The position numbers and the translations under genes were made by a program. 23,682 bases of DNA, taken from the NCBI GenBank assembly GCA_041477005.1, contig JBGOUJ010000039.1, positions 1-23,682 on the forward strand, in the 5' to 3' direction. The notes under the pieces were generated by a model. It searched no databases. It was not told where the DNA came from and was given only the letters and a program-made list of their open reading frames with translations. Numbering within the stretch: position 1 is the first letter of the stretch; every line of letters begins with the position of its first letter. Below, one piece after another: positions 7,068 through 14,453 of the stretch. This DNA comes from JBGOUJ01 sp041477005. Its GTDB lineage: Bacteria; Acidobacteriota; Terriglobia; Bryobacterales; JACQDG01.

Positions 7068-8453
7068 ATGAATACGCTGACGATCCAATTCCTGGGGGCC
7101 GCCGGAACGGTGACCGGCTCGCGCCATCTGCTCGCGGCCGGTGAAAGCGAGTTGCTGGTGGATTGCGGTCTGTTCCAGGGGCGTAAAGAACTGCGCCTGC
7201 GAAACTGGGAGCCGTTCCCCATCCCCCCCAGGAACCTGGACGCCGTAGCCCTTACCCACGCTCATATTGACCACACCGGTTTCTTGCCGCGCCTGGTGAA
7301 GGAAGGTTTTCACGGGCCGGTCTATTGCTCGCAACCCACCGCCGACTTGATGGGCGTGCTGCTGCCCGATTCGGGCCACCTGCAGGAAGAGGACGCCGCG
7401 TTCGCCAACAGGAAGGGCTTCTCCAAGCACGCCAAGGCCTTGCCGCTCTATACCGCCGAAGACGCCCAGGACGCCCTCCGTTATCTGCACCCTTTTGCCC
7501 AAGATCAACCCGTCAAGCTGGACAACGGCTTTCAGTTTCAATTCTCGAAATCGGGTCACATCCTGGGATCGAAGTCCCTGCTGGTGACCGCCAACGGCCT
7601 GCGGGTGATGTTCACCGGCGACCTGGGCCGTTACCGCGCGACCGGCGGCCACCCCGATGCTCCCCCAGGCCCCGCCGACTACGTGGTGATGGAATCCACC
7701 TACGGCGACCGCCTACATCCCAAAAACGACGTGCGGCCGCGGCTGGCCAAGGTAATCCAGGATACAGTCAAGCACGGCGGCTCGGTGGTGATTCCGGCCT
7801 TTGCCGTGGAGCGGACGCAAAAGCTGCTCTTCCTGCTGCGCACCCTGATGGACGACCACCTGATCCCGCAGATCCCCATCCACATCGACAGCCCCATGGC
7901 CATCGAGGCGGTGAAGATTTTCATGCGCTACGGCCAGGAGTTTGACGAGGAAACCAAGGCCATGGTGAAGCGACACGGCAGCCCGTTTCACTGGCCGCAG
8001 GTTTACTTCGACCGGACCGTGGAACAATCCAAGCAGGTGAGCGCCTCACGCGAGCCCATGATCATCATTTCGGCGAGCGGCATGGCCACCGGCGGCCGCG
8101 TGCTGCACCACTTGGCGCAGCGGCTGCCGGACCACCGCAATACCGTGATGTTCGTCGGGTTCCAGGCAGCCGACACGCGCGGCCACCTGATCGCCTCTGG
8201 CGCGCCGACGGTCCGCATCCACGGCGAGGATATTCCGGTGCGGGCGCACGTCGAGAGTTTCGAGGAGTTCAGCGACCACGCCGACTACGAGGAGGCGCTG
8301 CGCTGGCTGGGCTCATTCCAGACGCCGCCGAAGCAGGTGCTGCTCGTCCACGGAGAGCCCCAGGCGGCGCAGGCGCTCGAAAAACGGATCGAGCAGAAAC
8401 TCGGCTGGGACGTGCACGTGCCCCAGCACATGGAAAGGATGGCGCTGCATTGA
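7068..8453 (+). CDS. MBL-fold beta-CASP RNA-processing nuclease
   Basis: A 461-aa metallo-beta-lactamase/beta-CASP protein, probably a cytoplasmic RNA endo- or 5' exonuclease of the CPSF-73-like bacterial group. Motif 1 is FLGAAGTVTGS; motif 2, HAHIDH, at residues 64-69 binds two zinc ions; SGHILGS and FTGDLGR give motifs 3 and 4. The beta-CASP motifs follow: ESTYGDR (A), SASGMATGGRVLHHL (B) and EFSDHADYEEALRWL (C), with a C-terminal RMMBL segment (LVHGEPQAAQALEKRI). The frame is open farther upstream only over antisense lipA; ATG 7068 begins right at the conserved N-terminus. RBS is weak. A possible promoter, TTGGCC (7006-7011), 17 nt, TTTACT (7029-7034), precedes it. The E3 gene starts 3 nt after its stop, so it heads the operon. 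Confidence 0.92.
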   Translation: MNTLTIQFLGAAGTVTGSRHLLAAGESELLVDCGLFQGRKELRLRNWEPFPIPPRNLDAVALTHAHIDHTGFLPRLVKEGFHGPVYCSQPTADLMGVLLPDSGHLQEEDAAFANRKGFSKHAKALPLYTAEDAQDALRYLHPFAQDQPVKLDNGFQFQFSKSGHILGSKSLLVTANGLRVMFTGDLGRYRATGGHPDAPPGPADYVVMESTYGDRLHPKNDVRPRLAKVIQDTVKHGGSVVIPAFAVERTQKLLFLLRTLMDDHLIPQIPIHIDSPMAIEAVKIFMRYGQEFDEETKAMVKRHGSPFHWPQVYFDRTVEQSKQVSASREPMIIISASGMATGGRVLHHLAQRLPDHRNTVMFVGFQAADTRGHLIASGAPTVRIHGEDIPVRAHVESFEEFSDHADYEEALRWLGSFQTPPKQVLLVHGEPQAAQALEKRIEQKLGWDVHVPQHMERMALH

Positions 8454-8456
8454 CCC

Positions 8457-9851
8457 ATGTACGACGTTCTGATTATCGGTAGCGGTCCGGGCGGCTACGT
8501 GGCCGCCATTCGGGCCGGGCAATACGGGCTGAAGGTCGGCGTGGTCGAGAAGCATTCGCTCCTGGGCGGCGTGTGCCTGCACGTCGGCTGCATTCCGACC
8601 AAGACGCTGCTCCACAGCGCCGACGTCTACGGCGAGTTCCTGCACCCCGAGGAGCACGGCATCTCCTGCGACGGCGTGAAGGTCGACTGGAGCAAGGTGC
8701 AGGCCCGCAAGGATAAGATCGTCCTCAAGCATGCCAAGGGCATCGAGTTTCTCTTCCGCAAGTACAAGGTCGAGGCGATCACGGGCTATGGCCGTCTGAA
8801 AGCCAAAGGGCGCGTGGAAGTCGAATCGAAAGACGGCGGCAAGCGCGAGATCGAGGCCAAGAACATCATCCTGGCCACCGGCTCGGAGGCGCGGATGCTG
8901 CCCGGCTTGACGCCCGACCCCGAGCGAATCCTGACCAACATCGAGATCTTGAAGCTGCCCGGCATTCCCAAGTCGCTGGCCATCATCGGCGCGGGGGCGG
9001 TGGGGGTCGAGTTCGCTTCGATCTACCGCCGCTTCGGCAGCGAGGTGACGATCCTCGAGATGCTCCCGCGGGCCGTGCCGCTCGAGGACGAGGAAATCTC
9101 GGTCGAGCTGCAGCGGGCCTTCCGCAAGCAAAGCATCACGATTCACACCGGCGCCCGCGTGGAGCGGGTGGAAAAGCAAGCCGACGGCGTGACGATCGAG
9201 TTTCGCGATGCGGCGGGCGCGGCGCAGCGCTTGGCGGCCGAAAAGGTCCTGGTCGCGGTGGGCCGCAAGCCGAACACGGAAAACGTCGGCCTCGAGAATA
9301 CGGCCATTAAGACCGACCGCGGCTTCATCCCCGTGGACCAGTGGATGGCCACGGTCGAGCCGGGCGTCTACGCGATCGGAGACATCGTAGCCGCGAGCCC
9401 GCAACTCGCTCACGTGGCGTCGATGGAAGGCCTGGTGGCCGTGGGCTGCATCGCCGGCAAGCCGGTCCGGCCGGTAAACTACCGCCGCATTCCCAACTGC
9501 ACGTACTGCGAGCCGCAGGTTGCGAGCGCCGGCCTCACCGAAGCGCAGGCAAAGGCCCAGGGACTCGAGGTGAAAATCGGCAAGTTCAACTTCCTCGCCA
9601 ACGCCAAGGCCTCGATTCTGGGCGGCCACGCCGGCTTCGTCAAGGTCGTAGCCGAGGCCCGCTACGGGGAGATCCTCGGAGTCCACATCATCGGGCCGTC
9701 GGCGACCGAACTGATCGCCGAGGCGGTCGCCGCCATGGAATCCGAAGCGACGGTCGAAACGATCCTGCAGACCATCCACGCGCATCCCACGCTGTCCGAG
9801 GCGATGGGCGACGCGTTCAACGCCGTTTACGGGCTGTCGGTCAATGCTTGA
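8457..9851 (+). CDS. lpdA: Dihydrolipoyl dehydrogenase (E3)
   Basis: A 464-aa flavoprotein disulfide reductase. It reoxidises the dihydrolipoyl arm of 2-oxoacid dehydrogenases or the glycine cleavage system with NAD+. N-terminal FAD site GSGPGGYVAA; redox-active disulfide GGVCLHVGC (Cys40 and Cys45); NAD site IIGAGAVGVEFASIYRRFG; second FAD motif GVYAIGDIV; and C-terminal catalytic His443-Glu448 in HPTLSE, contributed across the dimer. Length is normal. It lies 3 nt after the nuclease gene and overlaps lipB by 8 nt, so these genes are one transcript. The adjoining E2 gene suggests it serves that complex, but it could be the shared E3 of the cell. Confidence 0.97.
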   Translation: MYDVLIIGSGPGGYVAAIRAGQYGLKVGVVEKHSLLGGVCLHVGCIPTKTLLHSADVYGEFLHPEEHGISCDGVKVDWSKVQARKDKIVLKHAKGIEFLFRKYKVEAITGYGRLKAKGRVEVESKDGGKREIEAKNIILATGSEARMLPGLTPDPERILTNIEILKLPGIPKSLAIIGAGAVGVEFASIYRRFGSEVTILEMLPRAVPLEDEEISVELQRAFRKQSITIHTGARVERVEKQADGVTIEFRDAAGAAQRLAAEKVLVAVGRKPNTENVGLENTAIKTDRGFIPVDQWMATVEPGVYAIGDIVAASPQLAHVASMEGLVAVGCIAGKPVRPVNYRRIPNCTYCEPQVASAGLTEAQAKAQGLEVKIGKFNFLANAKASILGGHAGFVKVVAEARYGEILGVHIIGPSATELIAEAVAAMESEATVETILQTIHAHPTLSEAMGDAFNAVYGLSVNA

Positions 9852-10590
9852 GTGCGTCTGGGCCGATCTGGGAAGGTTGGATTACGCTAAGGCGTTCGAT
9901 CTGCAACGGGATATGGTAGAGCGGCACAAGGTGGGATCTATCCCCGATGTCCTTCTGCTCGTCGAGCACCCGCATGTGATCACGCTGGGCCGCAACGGCA
10001 AGCCGGAGAACCTGCTGGCCGGCGAAGAACACCTCCGGAGCGCGGGCGTCGATTTTCATCCCACCGACCGCGGCGGCGACATCACCTACCACGGCCCCGG
10101 CCAGTTAGTCGGCTACCCGATTCTGGATCTAAAGCAGTGGAAGCGGGACGTAGGAGCCTACCTGCGCGCGATCGAGGAGTCACTGATCGGCGCCCTGGGT
10201 GAGTTCGGCATTATGGCAGGGCGAATGGAAGGGATGACCGGCGTGTGGGTGGAAGCGCCCTCTGGGCCCGCCAAGATCGCCGCGATCGGTGTCCATATCA
10301 GCCGCTGGGTCACGAGCCACGGTTTCGCACTGAACGTGACCACCGACCTGTCTTACTTTCAATACATCATCCCGTGCGGCTTGGCCGGCAGGCCCGTGAC
10401 CTCGATGGAGCGCCTGCTCGGCCGTGCGCCGGCAAGCGAGCAAGTGATCGCCGCGGTAGTCGAGCATTTTGGCCGAATTTTCGAGCGGCGCATGACACAG
10501 AGAGGCAGCCATCAGGAAACAGCCATCAGCTTTCAGCCGTCAGCCCTCAGCAACCCCCCGGTCGAACGCCGGGAGAGGGCTGATAGCTGA
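9844..10590 (+). CDS. lipB: Octanoyl-ACP:protein octanoyltransferase LipB
   Basis: A 248-aa protein that transfers octanoate from acyl carrier protein to a lysine of lipoyl domains, the step before LipA. Conserved features: LLLVEHPHVITLGR, TDRGGDITYHGPGQLVGYPI, AKIAAIGVH with the catalytic Lys144, and IIPCGL with the acyl-thioester Cys178. Start overlaps the E3 gene by 8 nt. The family domain ends near residue 219. The last roughly 28 residues (AISFQPSALSN...) are translated from an inverted repeat between lipB and the E2 gene, so the tail is probably an accidental extension without function. Confidence 0.96.
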   Translation: MLECVWADLGRLDYAKAFDLQRDMVERHKVGSIPDVLLLVEHPHVITLGRNGKPENLLAGEEHLRSAGVDFHPTDRGGDITYHGPGQLVGYPILDLKQWKRDVGAYLRAIEESLIGALGEFGIMAGRMEGMTGVWVEAPSGPAKIAAIGVHISRWVTSHGFALNVTTDLSYFQYIIPCGLAGRPVTSMERLLGRAPASEQVIAAVVEHFGRIFERRMTQRGSHQETAISFQPSALSNPPVERRERADS

Positions 10591-10603
10591 TAGCTGATGG
10601 CTG
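10520..10603. repeat. Long imperfect inverted repeat (AGCTATCAGC family) at lipB/E2 junction
   Basis: The arms at 10520-10548 and 10575-10603 are complementary at 26 of 29 positions. The 26-nt interior carries a second stem, CCCGG (10557-10561) and CCGGG (10569-10573). Each arm is itself built of degenerate TCAGC-type units. The element encodes the LipB C-terminal tail and contains an in-frame ATG (10597) upstream of the true E2 start. It would form a very stable hairpin in the mRNA just before the E2 ribosome-binding site. Confidence 0.8.
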
Positions 10604-10605
10604 CC

Positions 10606-10610
10606 GGAGG
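10606..10610 (+). promoter_or_regulatory. RBS that decides the E2 start
   Basis: GGAGG lies 4 nt before ATG 10615 and just outside the hairpin. The earlier in-frame ATG at 10597 lies inside the repeat arm and has no Shine-Dalgarno sequence, so 10615 is preferred. Confidence 0.6.
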
Positions 10611-10614
10611 CGCT

Positions 10615-11940
10615 ATGAGCGACGTAATCATGCCCCAGATGGGCGAGAGCATCGTGGAAGGCACGGTCACCAAGTGGTTCAAAAAGGTCGGTGACCGCGT
10701 GGAGCGCGACGAGCCTCTGTTTGAGATCTCGACGGACAAGGTCGATACCGAGATTCCAGCGCCGGCGGGCGGGGTGCTGACCGAGATTCTGGTGACCGAG
10801 GGGCAGACCGTCCAAGTCAATACCGTGGTGGCGAGAATCGGAGAAGGCGATGGAAGAACCGCCACGGCCCCTCAACCCGCTGCTGCAACACCGCCACCTC
10901 CAGCGCCGGCGCTCACTCCGGCAAAAGGCGTACCTCCGCCTGCGTCCATCCCCCCGCCACAGCCCGTCCCGGTGGCGAGCGAGGCGCCGGCGGCGGCGGA
11001 ACAGGACATCCGCTCCTCGCCCCTGGTTCGCCGCTTGGCGAAGGAACACAGCATAGACCTGCGGCTGGTGAAGGGGACGGGCCAGGGCGGTCGCATCAGC
11101 AAGCAGGACATCGAGGACTACCTGGCCCGGCAGACCGCGCAGCCGCCCGCCGCTCGACCCGAGCAGCCCCCTGCGGCGCCTGGTTCAGCCCCGCCCTCGG
11201 CGGCTTTTCCTCCGGGCGCCTTTCCGCCTGCCCCAGCCGCCCTGTTCGGGCGGTACACGGTTGAGAAGCTCAGCGTCATGCGGCAGCGCATCGCCGAGCA
11301 CATGGTGCTCACCAAGCAGGTCTCGCCCCACGTTTCCACGGTGCAGCAAGTAGACGCCACCCGGGTGGCCCGGCTGCGGGAGAGCGTCAAGGGCCAGTTC
11401 CAGCAGCAGAACGGAGTCAAGCTGACGTTCCTGCCGTTCTTCCTCCGCGCGGCCTCCGCGGCTCTCAAGGCCTTCCCAATCGCCAACGCCTCGCTCCACG
11501 GCCTGAACCTCATCTACCACCAGGACATCAACATCGGGATCGCCGTGGCCGTGGATTGGGGCCTGATCGTCCCGGTTATCAAGAACGCCGACGAGAAGAA
11601 CTTCCTGGGCCTCCAGCGGGCCGTCAACGACCTGGCCGAGCGGTCCCGCCGCAAGCAGCTCAAGCCGGACGAGGTGCAGGGGGGCACGTTTTCGATCACC
11701 AATTATGGAAGCTTCGGCAGCCTGTTTGCCACCCCCGCCATTAACCAGCCCCAGGCCGCAATTCTGGGGCTGGGAGCGATCCACAAGGCTCCCGTGGTGA
11801 TTGAGGATGCCATCGCCATTCGCTCGATCGTCTATGTGACCCTGAGCTTCGACCACCGGATCCTGGACGGCGCCATCGCCGACCAGTTCCTCGGCCACCT
11901 CAAGCAGACGATTGAGAACTGGGGGGAGGAAATCCTGTAA
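10615..11940 (+). CDS. 2-oxoacid dehydrogenase E2, dihydrolipoamide acyltransferase
   Basis: A 441-aa E2 subunit. One N-terminal lipoyl domain (residues 1-76, IMPQMGESIVEGTV) with the lipoylated Lys42 in STDKVD; a long Pro/Ala linker; a peripheral-subunit-binding domain (about 131-170, SSPLVRRLAKEHSIDLRLVKGTGQGGRI) that binds E1/E3; a second Pro/Ala linker; and a catalytic domain from about 210 to the end with the active-site HRILDG (His414, Asp418). Sequence alone does not separate pyruvate, 2-oxoglutarate and branched-chain specificity; MPQMGESIVEGT is common in branched-chain and succinyl types. It follows lipB and E3 in the same direction, but no E1 genes are present; the next gene downstream is unrelated. 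Confidence 0.93.
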   Translation: MSDVIMPQMGESIVEGTVTKWFKKVGDRVERDEPLFEISTDKVDTEIPAPAGGVLTEILVTEGQTVQVNTVVARIGEGDGRTATAPQPAAATPPPPAPALTPAKGVPPPASIPPPQPVPVASEAPAAAEQDIRSSPLVRRLAKEHSIDLRLVKGTGQGGRISKQDIEDYLARQTAQPPAARPEQPPAAPGSAPPSAAFPPGAFPPAPAALFGRYTVEKLSVMRQRIAEHMVLTKQVSPHVSTVQQVDATRVARLRESVKGQFQQQNGVKLTFLPFFLRAASAALKAFPIANASLHGLNLIYHQDINIGIAVAVDWGLIVPVIKNADEKNFLGLQRAVNDLAERSRRKQLKPDEVQGGTFSITNYGSFGSLFATPAINQPQAAILGLGAIHKAPVVIEDAIAIRSIVYVTLSFDHRILDGAIADQFLGHLKQTIENWGEEIL

Positions 11941-11949
11941 GAGGCTGTG

Positions 11950-12040
11950 AGAAAGTCCTTGCCCCAGCCCAAGAAAGTCCTTGCGCCAAGACCAAGAAAG
12001 TCCTCGGGCGAAGGCCAAGAAAATCCTTGCCCCCGGCTCA
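11950..12040. repeat. Four tandem 22-23-nt repeats after the E2 gene
   Basis: Four consecutive units of 22, 23, 23 and 23 nt start at 11950, 11972, 11995 and 12018. Each begins AGAAA(G/A)TCC(T)TG-like and continues with a C/G-rich half. CTTG and CAAG half-sites recur within and across units, giving weak dyads. The array fills nearly all the gap between the E2 stop and the next gene, and its last unit provides the candidate -35 box of the next promoter. Confidence 0.75.
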
Positions 12041-12055
12041 AAATGATGGTAATTT
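12027..12055 (+). promoter_or_regulatory. Candidate promoter for the 162-aa membrane protein
   Basis: TTGCCC (12027-12032), a 17-nt spacer, then TAATTT (12050-12055). The local sequence becomes AT-rich here, unlike the surroundings. Transcription would begin about 9 nt before ATG 12071, giving an almost leaderless message, which fits the lack of any Shine-Dalgarno sequence. Confidence 0.35.
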
Positions 12056-12070
12056 AGTTTTAGTACTCTT

Positions 12071-12559
12071 ATGGCTACATTGCTATGGGTGGTACTGCCG
12101 GTCTTGATCGCCCTCGGGTCCTCCCTGATGGCGGTCTATATCATGCAGCAGCGGATGGAGGTCCAGTTGGCGCGCGAGCGGCAGTCGCTCAGCGAGGCCC
12201 GGGCCACCATTGAAGCCCAGAAGTCCACCCTGGATGAACTGCACCGCCTGCGCGGCGAGGAAGTGCGCCGAAAGGCTCTCGACGAATTTCTGGCCGATCT
12301 GCGGACCGAGGAGCGGCACTTCATTCGAGAGCAGAAGATGCTGTTCGCCTCCCGGAAAAGCCTGGTGATGCAGGAGCGCGTTTACTTCCGCAACATCCCC
12401 CTTTGCAACTGGGTGGAGCACGAAGTACCGCTCCAGGAAGGCGCCGACGTGGAATCCCTCGTCAAGACCGTATCGGTGTTCGCCCCCGAGCTGATCGGCT
12501 CCGCCCTCAATGGATCGCCGAAAACGATTACGTCCAAGAAAATCGGGGTTCTGCCGTAG
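12071..12559 (+). CDS. Membrane-anchored coiled-coil hypothetical protein
   Basis: A 162-aa protein. Residues 4-25 (LLWVVLPVLIALGSSLMAVYIM) form one membrane segment. A charged, probably coiled-coil helix rich in E/R/Q/L follows (about 28-90), then a compact tail with KSLVMQERVYFRNIPLCNWVEHEV and a single cysteine. No known enzyme motif is seen. I recall similar proteins as lineage-type hypotheticals in Acidobacteria, which is unverified. The final residues (SPKTITSKKIGVLP) are low-information. A -10-like box before the downstream zinc peptidase gene suggests the two are transcribed separately, although they lie close together in the same direction. Confidence 0.75.
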   Translation: MATLLWVVLPVLIALGSSLMAVYIMQQRMEVQLARERQSLSEARATIEAQKSTLDELHRLRGEEVRRKALDEFLADLRTEERHFIREQKMLFASRKSLVMQERVYFRNIPLCNWVEHEVPLQEGADVESLVKTVSVFAPELIGSALNGSPKTITSKKIGVLP

Positions 12560-12639
12560 CCTGCCTCCGAAAACCTCGGGAAGGGAGCCACTTTTTCAAA
12601 GCGGCCCATTGCCCTCCGCCGAAACGGCCCAAAAACAGC

Positions 12640-12669
12640 TAAAATAGTAAGAGAACCCCCAAGAGGTGG
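12640..12669 (+). promoter_or_regulatory. -10 box and RBS for the zinc peptidase gene
   Basis: TAAAAT at 12640-12645 is a good -10 hexamer without a convincing -35. GAGGTGG at 12663-12669 lies 6 nt before ATG 12676 and fixes the start. Confidence 0.4.
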
Positions 12670-12675
12670 TGCACC

Positions 12676-13371
12676 ATGTTCTTTGACCCGATCTACCTGG
12701 CGTTCATTCTGCCCGGTTTGCTGCTCTCCCTGTGGGCGAGCTTCCGGGTGAAGCGCGCCTTCAAAAAGTATTCGCAGGTGCCTTCCATGCGAGGGATGAC
12801 GGGGGCCGAGGCGGCGGCGGAGATGCTGCGCCGGGCCGGCATCGAAGGCGTCACCATCGAAGCGACCGGAGGCATTCTCTCCGACTATTACAATCCGATC
12901 AACAAGACTCTCAACCTGTCGGAAGACGTCTACCAATCCACGTCGATCGCGGCGATCGGCGTCGCCTGCCACGAAGCCGGTCACGCCATCCAGCACGCCC
13001 GCCACTACTCGCCGCTGTGGGTGCGCTCGGCTCTGGTGCCCACCGCGAACATTGGCTCCTCGATCGGCTACATCGTGATGGTCCTGGGGTTGATGTTTTC
13101 TTCCACAAACATGGTGGTGGCCGGGGCGGTGCTGTTCTCAGCCGTGTTGCTGTTCCAGCTTGTGACTTTGCCGGTGGAGTTCGACGCCTCCGCGCGGGCC
13201 AAGCAGTTGATTCTCGATTATGGGATTATCTCGTCCCACGAGCGCGAGGGCGTGGATCGCGTGTTGAACGCCGCTGCCCTGACCTACGTAGCGGCGGCCA
13301 TCAGCACCCTGCTGACGTTGCTCTATTTCTTGCTTCGGGCCGGATTGCTGGGCGGCCGGCGGGACGATTAG
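12676..13371 (+). CDS. Zinc metallopeptidase, YugP family (Zn_peptidase_2)
   Basis: A 231-aa integral membrane protease of the YugP/PF04298 family. An N-terminal membrane helix (YLAFILPGLLLSLWASF) is followed by a cytosolic helical segment with SMRGMTGAEAAAEMLRRAGI and the conserved DYYNPINKTLNLSEDVY. The zinc motif HEAGH is at residues 99-103, followed by AIQHARHYSPLWVR. Two central membrane spans (about 117-156) precede LPVEFDASARAK, in which Glu168 is the likely third zinc ligand, and a C-terminal span (AAAISTLLTLLYFLLRAGLL). Length is usual for the family. Substrates are unknown in most species. It converges with the next gene, only 18 nt away. Confidence 0.92.
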   Translation: MFFDPIYLAFILPGLLLSLWASFRVKRAFKKYSQVPSMRGMTGAEAAAEMLRRAGIEGVTIEATGGILSDYYNPINKTLNLSEDVYQSTSIAAIGVACHEAGHAIQHARHYSPLWVRSALVPTANIGSSIGYIVMVLGLMFSSTNMVVAGAVLFSAVLLFQLVTLPVEFDASARAKQLILDYGIISSHEREGVDRVLNAAALTYVAAAISTLLTLLYFLLRAGLLGGRRDD

Positions 13372-13389
13372 CGCCCATCCGGAGCGCCA

Positions 13390-14382
13390 TTACCCTCTGG
13401 CATTTGGCAGACGCTGGGGGAACCAGCTACGGATCGAACGGAACGTCTGCTCGGCGCCCCAGAGAAACAAGCCCAAGGAGTCTTCGTTGCCGGTCACGGT
13501 AAGCGATTTCACCAGGAAGGACTCCCCATTTTCGGCCAGAAAGCCGATGCCGCCGGGTTTTACTTTGGAGCGCTTCCAGGTGTCCACTCCGAAACCGTTG
13601 ACCAGCGTTAGAATCTGCTCCTCCGTCACCCGCACCGAGATGTCAAGAAAGCCGTCCACCGGCGAGACCACGATCACCGGAACCGTTTCGCGCTCGGACG
13701 GCTCCGGAGAGGCGCCTCCCACCACCGCATAACGAACCAGATCGTAGCGAATGCCCTTGGCCGTACGCCCGCGCTCCACCAGCTTGAACACGGAATAGTT
13801 GCCCGGATCGGCCGCGCTCACCACCCAGCCGATGGACTTTTTTTCGCTACGGGCCGAGAAGTCCACTCCATAGTTCTTGAGGGACATCGTTTGCTTGAGC
13901 AAGGTCAGACCCCGGACCCGGACGATCCCCGCCTCGGCCGACGCCAGGGCGGAGGGGAACATCCAGCGTGTCAGACCGTCTTCAAAGCTTTCCTGCCAGG
14001 TGAAAGCCTCGCGCTCCTGGATTGGCCGGACCGCCGCGGCAAACACGGAGGTCGCGGTGGAGATCGTCAAGGGGCTCGCCCAGAGTAATGCAATGGCCGC
14101 CGCGGCCACCGCCGCCCACCGCATGCCACGATTGCGAACAGGCCACAGCAGAAACCGGAGAGTGGTCCCCAAGACTAGCTGCACTTGGCGAGAAACCCGT
14201 TTCCCTGCTTGCCCCAAACCCAACGAGGGAGAAACGGCTCGGTGAACACGGGCGGCCTCGACCGGCCCGGCCTCTTTCGAAGGCGCGCTCTGCCGCTCGC
14301 AATAAGCATCCCTGATAGCCTCCGTCAGTCGGGAATCTTCTGGCGTGCTATCGCTTCCTGTCGGTTCGATTATCTTAGGCAT
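13390..14382 (-). CDS. Single-pass membrane protein with C-terminal beta-sandwich-like domain, unknown function
   Basis: A 330-aa protein starting MPKIIEPTGSD. About 95 N-terminal residues are polar and probably cytoplasmic; one membrane segment follows (RWAAVAAAAIALLWASPLTIST); the C-terminal 200 residues are probably extracytoplasmic. This part reads like a LamG/concanavalin-type or 3-keto-disaccharide-hydrolase-like beta-sandwich: WQESFEDGLTRW, VDFSARSEKKSIGWVVSAADPGNYSVFKLVE, DGFLDISVRVTEEQILTLVNG and GGIGFLAENGESFLVKSLTV. No catalytic motif is evident. The frame continues open to 14712, but that part is not protein-like (clusters of W, R, C, P) and overlaps the hairpin-rich interval, so ATG 14380-14382 is preferred. 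The VCBS gene lies upstream on the same strand. Confidence 0.7.
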   Translation of the reverse strand: MPKIIEPTGSDSTPEDSRLTEAIRDAYCERQSAPSKEAGPVEAARVHRAVSPSLGLGQAGKRVSRQVQLVLGTTLRFLLWPVRNRGMRWAAVAAAAIALLWASPLTISTATSVFAAAVRPIQEREAFTWQESFEDGLTRWMFPSALASAEAGIVRVRGLTLLKQTMSLKNYGVDFSARSEKKSIGWVVSAADPGNYSVFKLVERGRTAKGIRYDLVRYAVVGGASPEPSERETVPVIVVSPVDGFLDISVRVTEEQILTLVNGFGVDTWKRSKVKPGGIGFLAENGESFLVKSLTVTGNEDSLGLFLWGAEQTFRSIRSWFPQRLPNARG

Positions 14383-14453
14383 TGCTTTTGTTCCGTTCTC
14401 CCGGGGCTCCTGATGCTCGGGCACAGCGACCGGCTGGAAGCGGAGGAACGACG

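Noticed and set aside
8313..9785. 490-codon open frame antisense to the E3 gene
   Set aside because: Sense strand encodes a complete dihydrolipoyl dehydrogenase; the antisense product is low-complexity in R, D, L and H.
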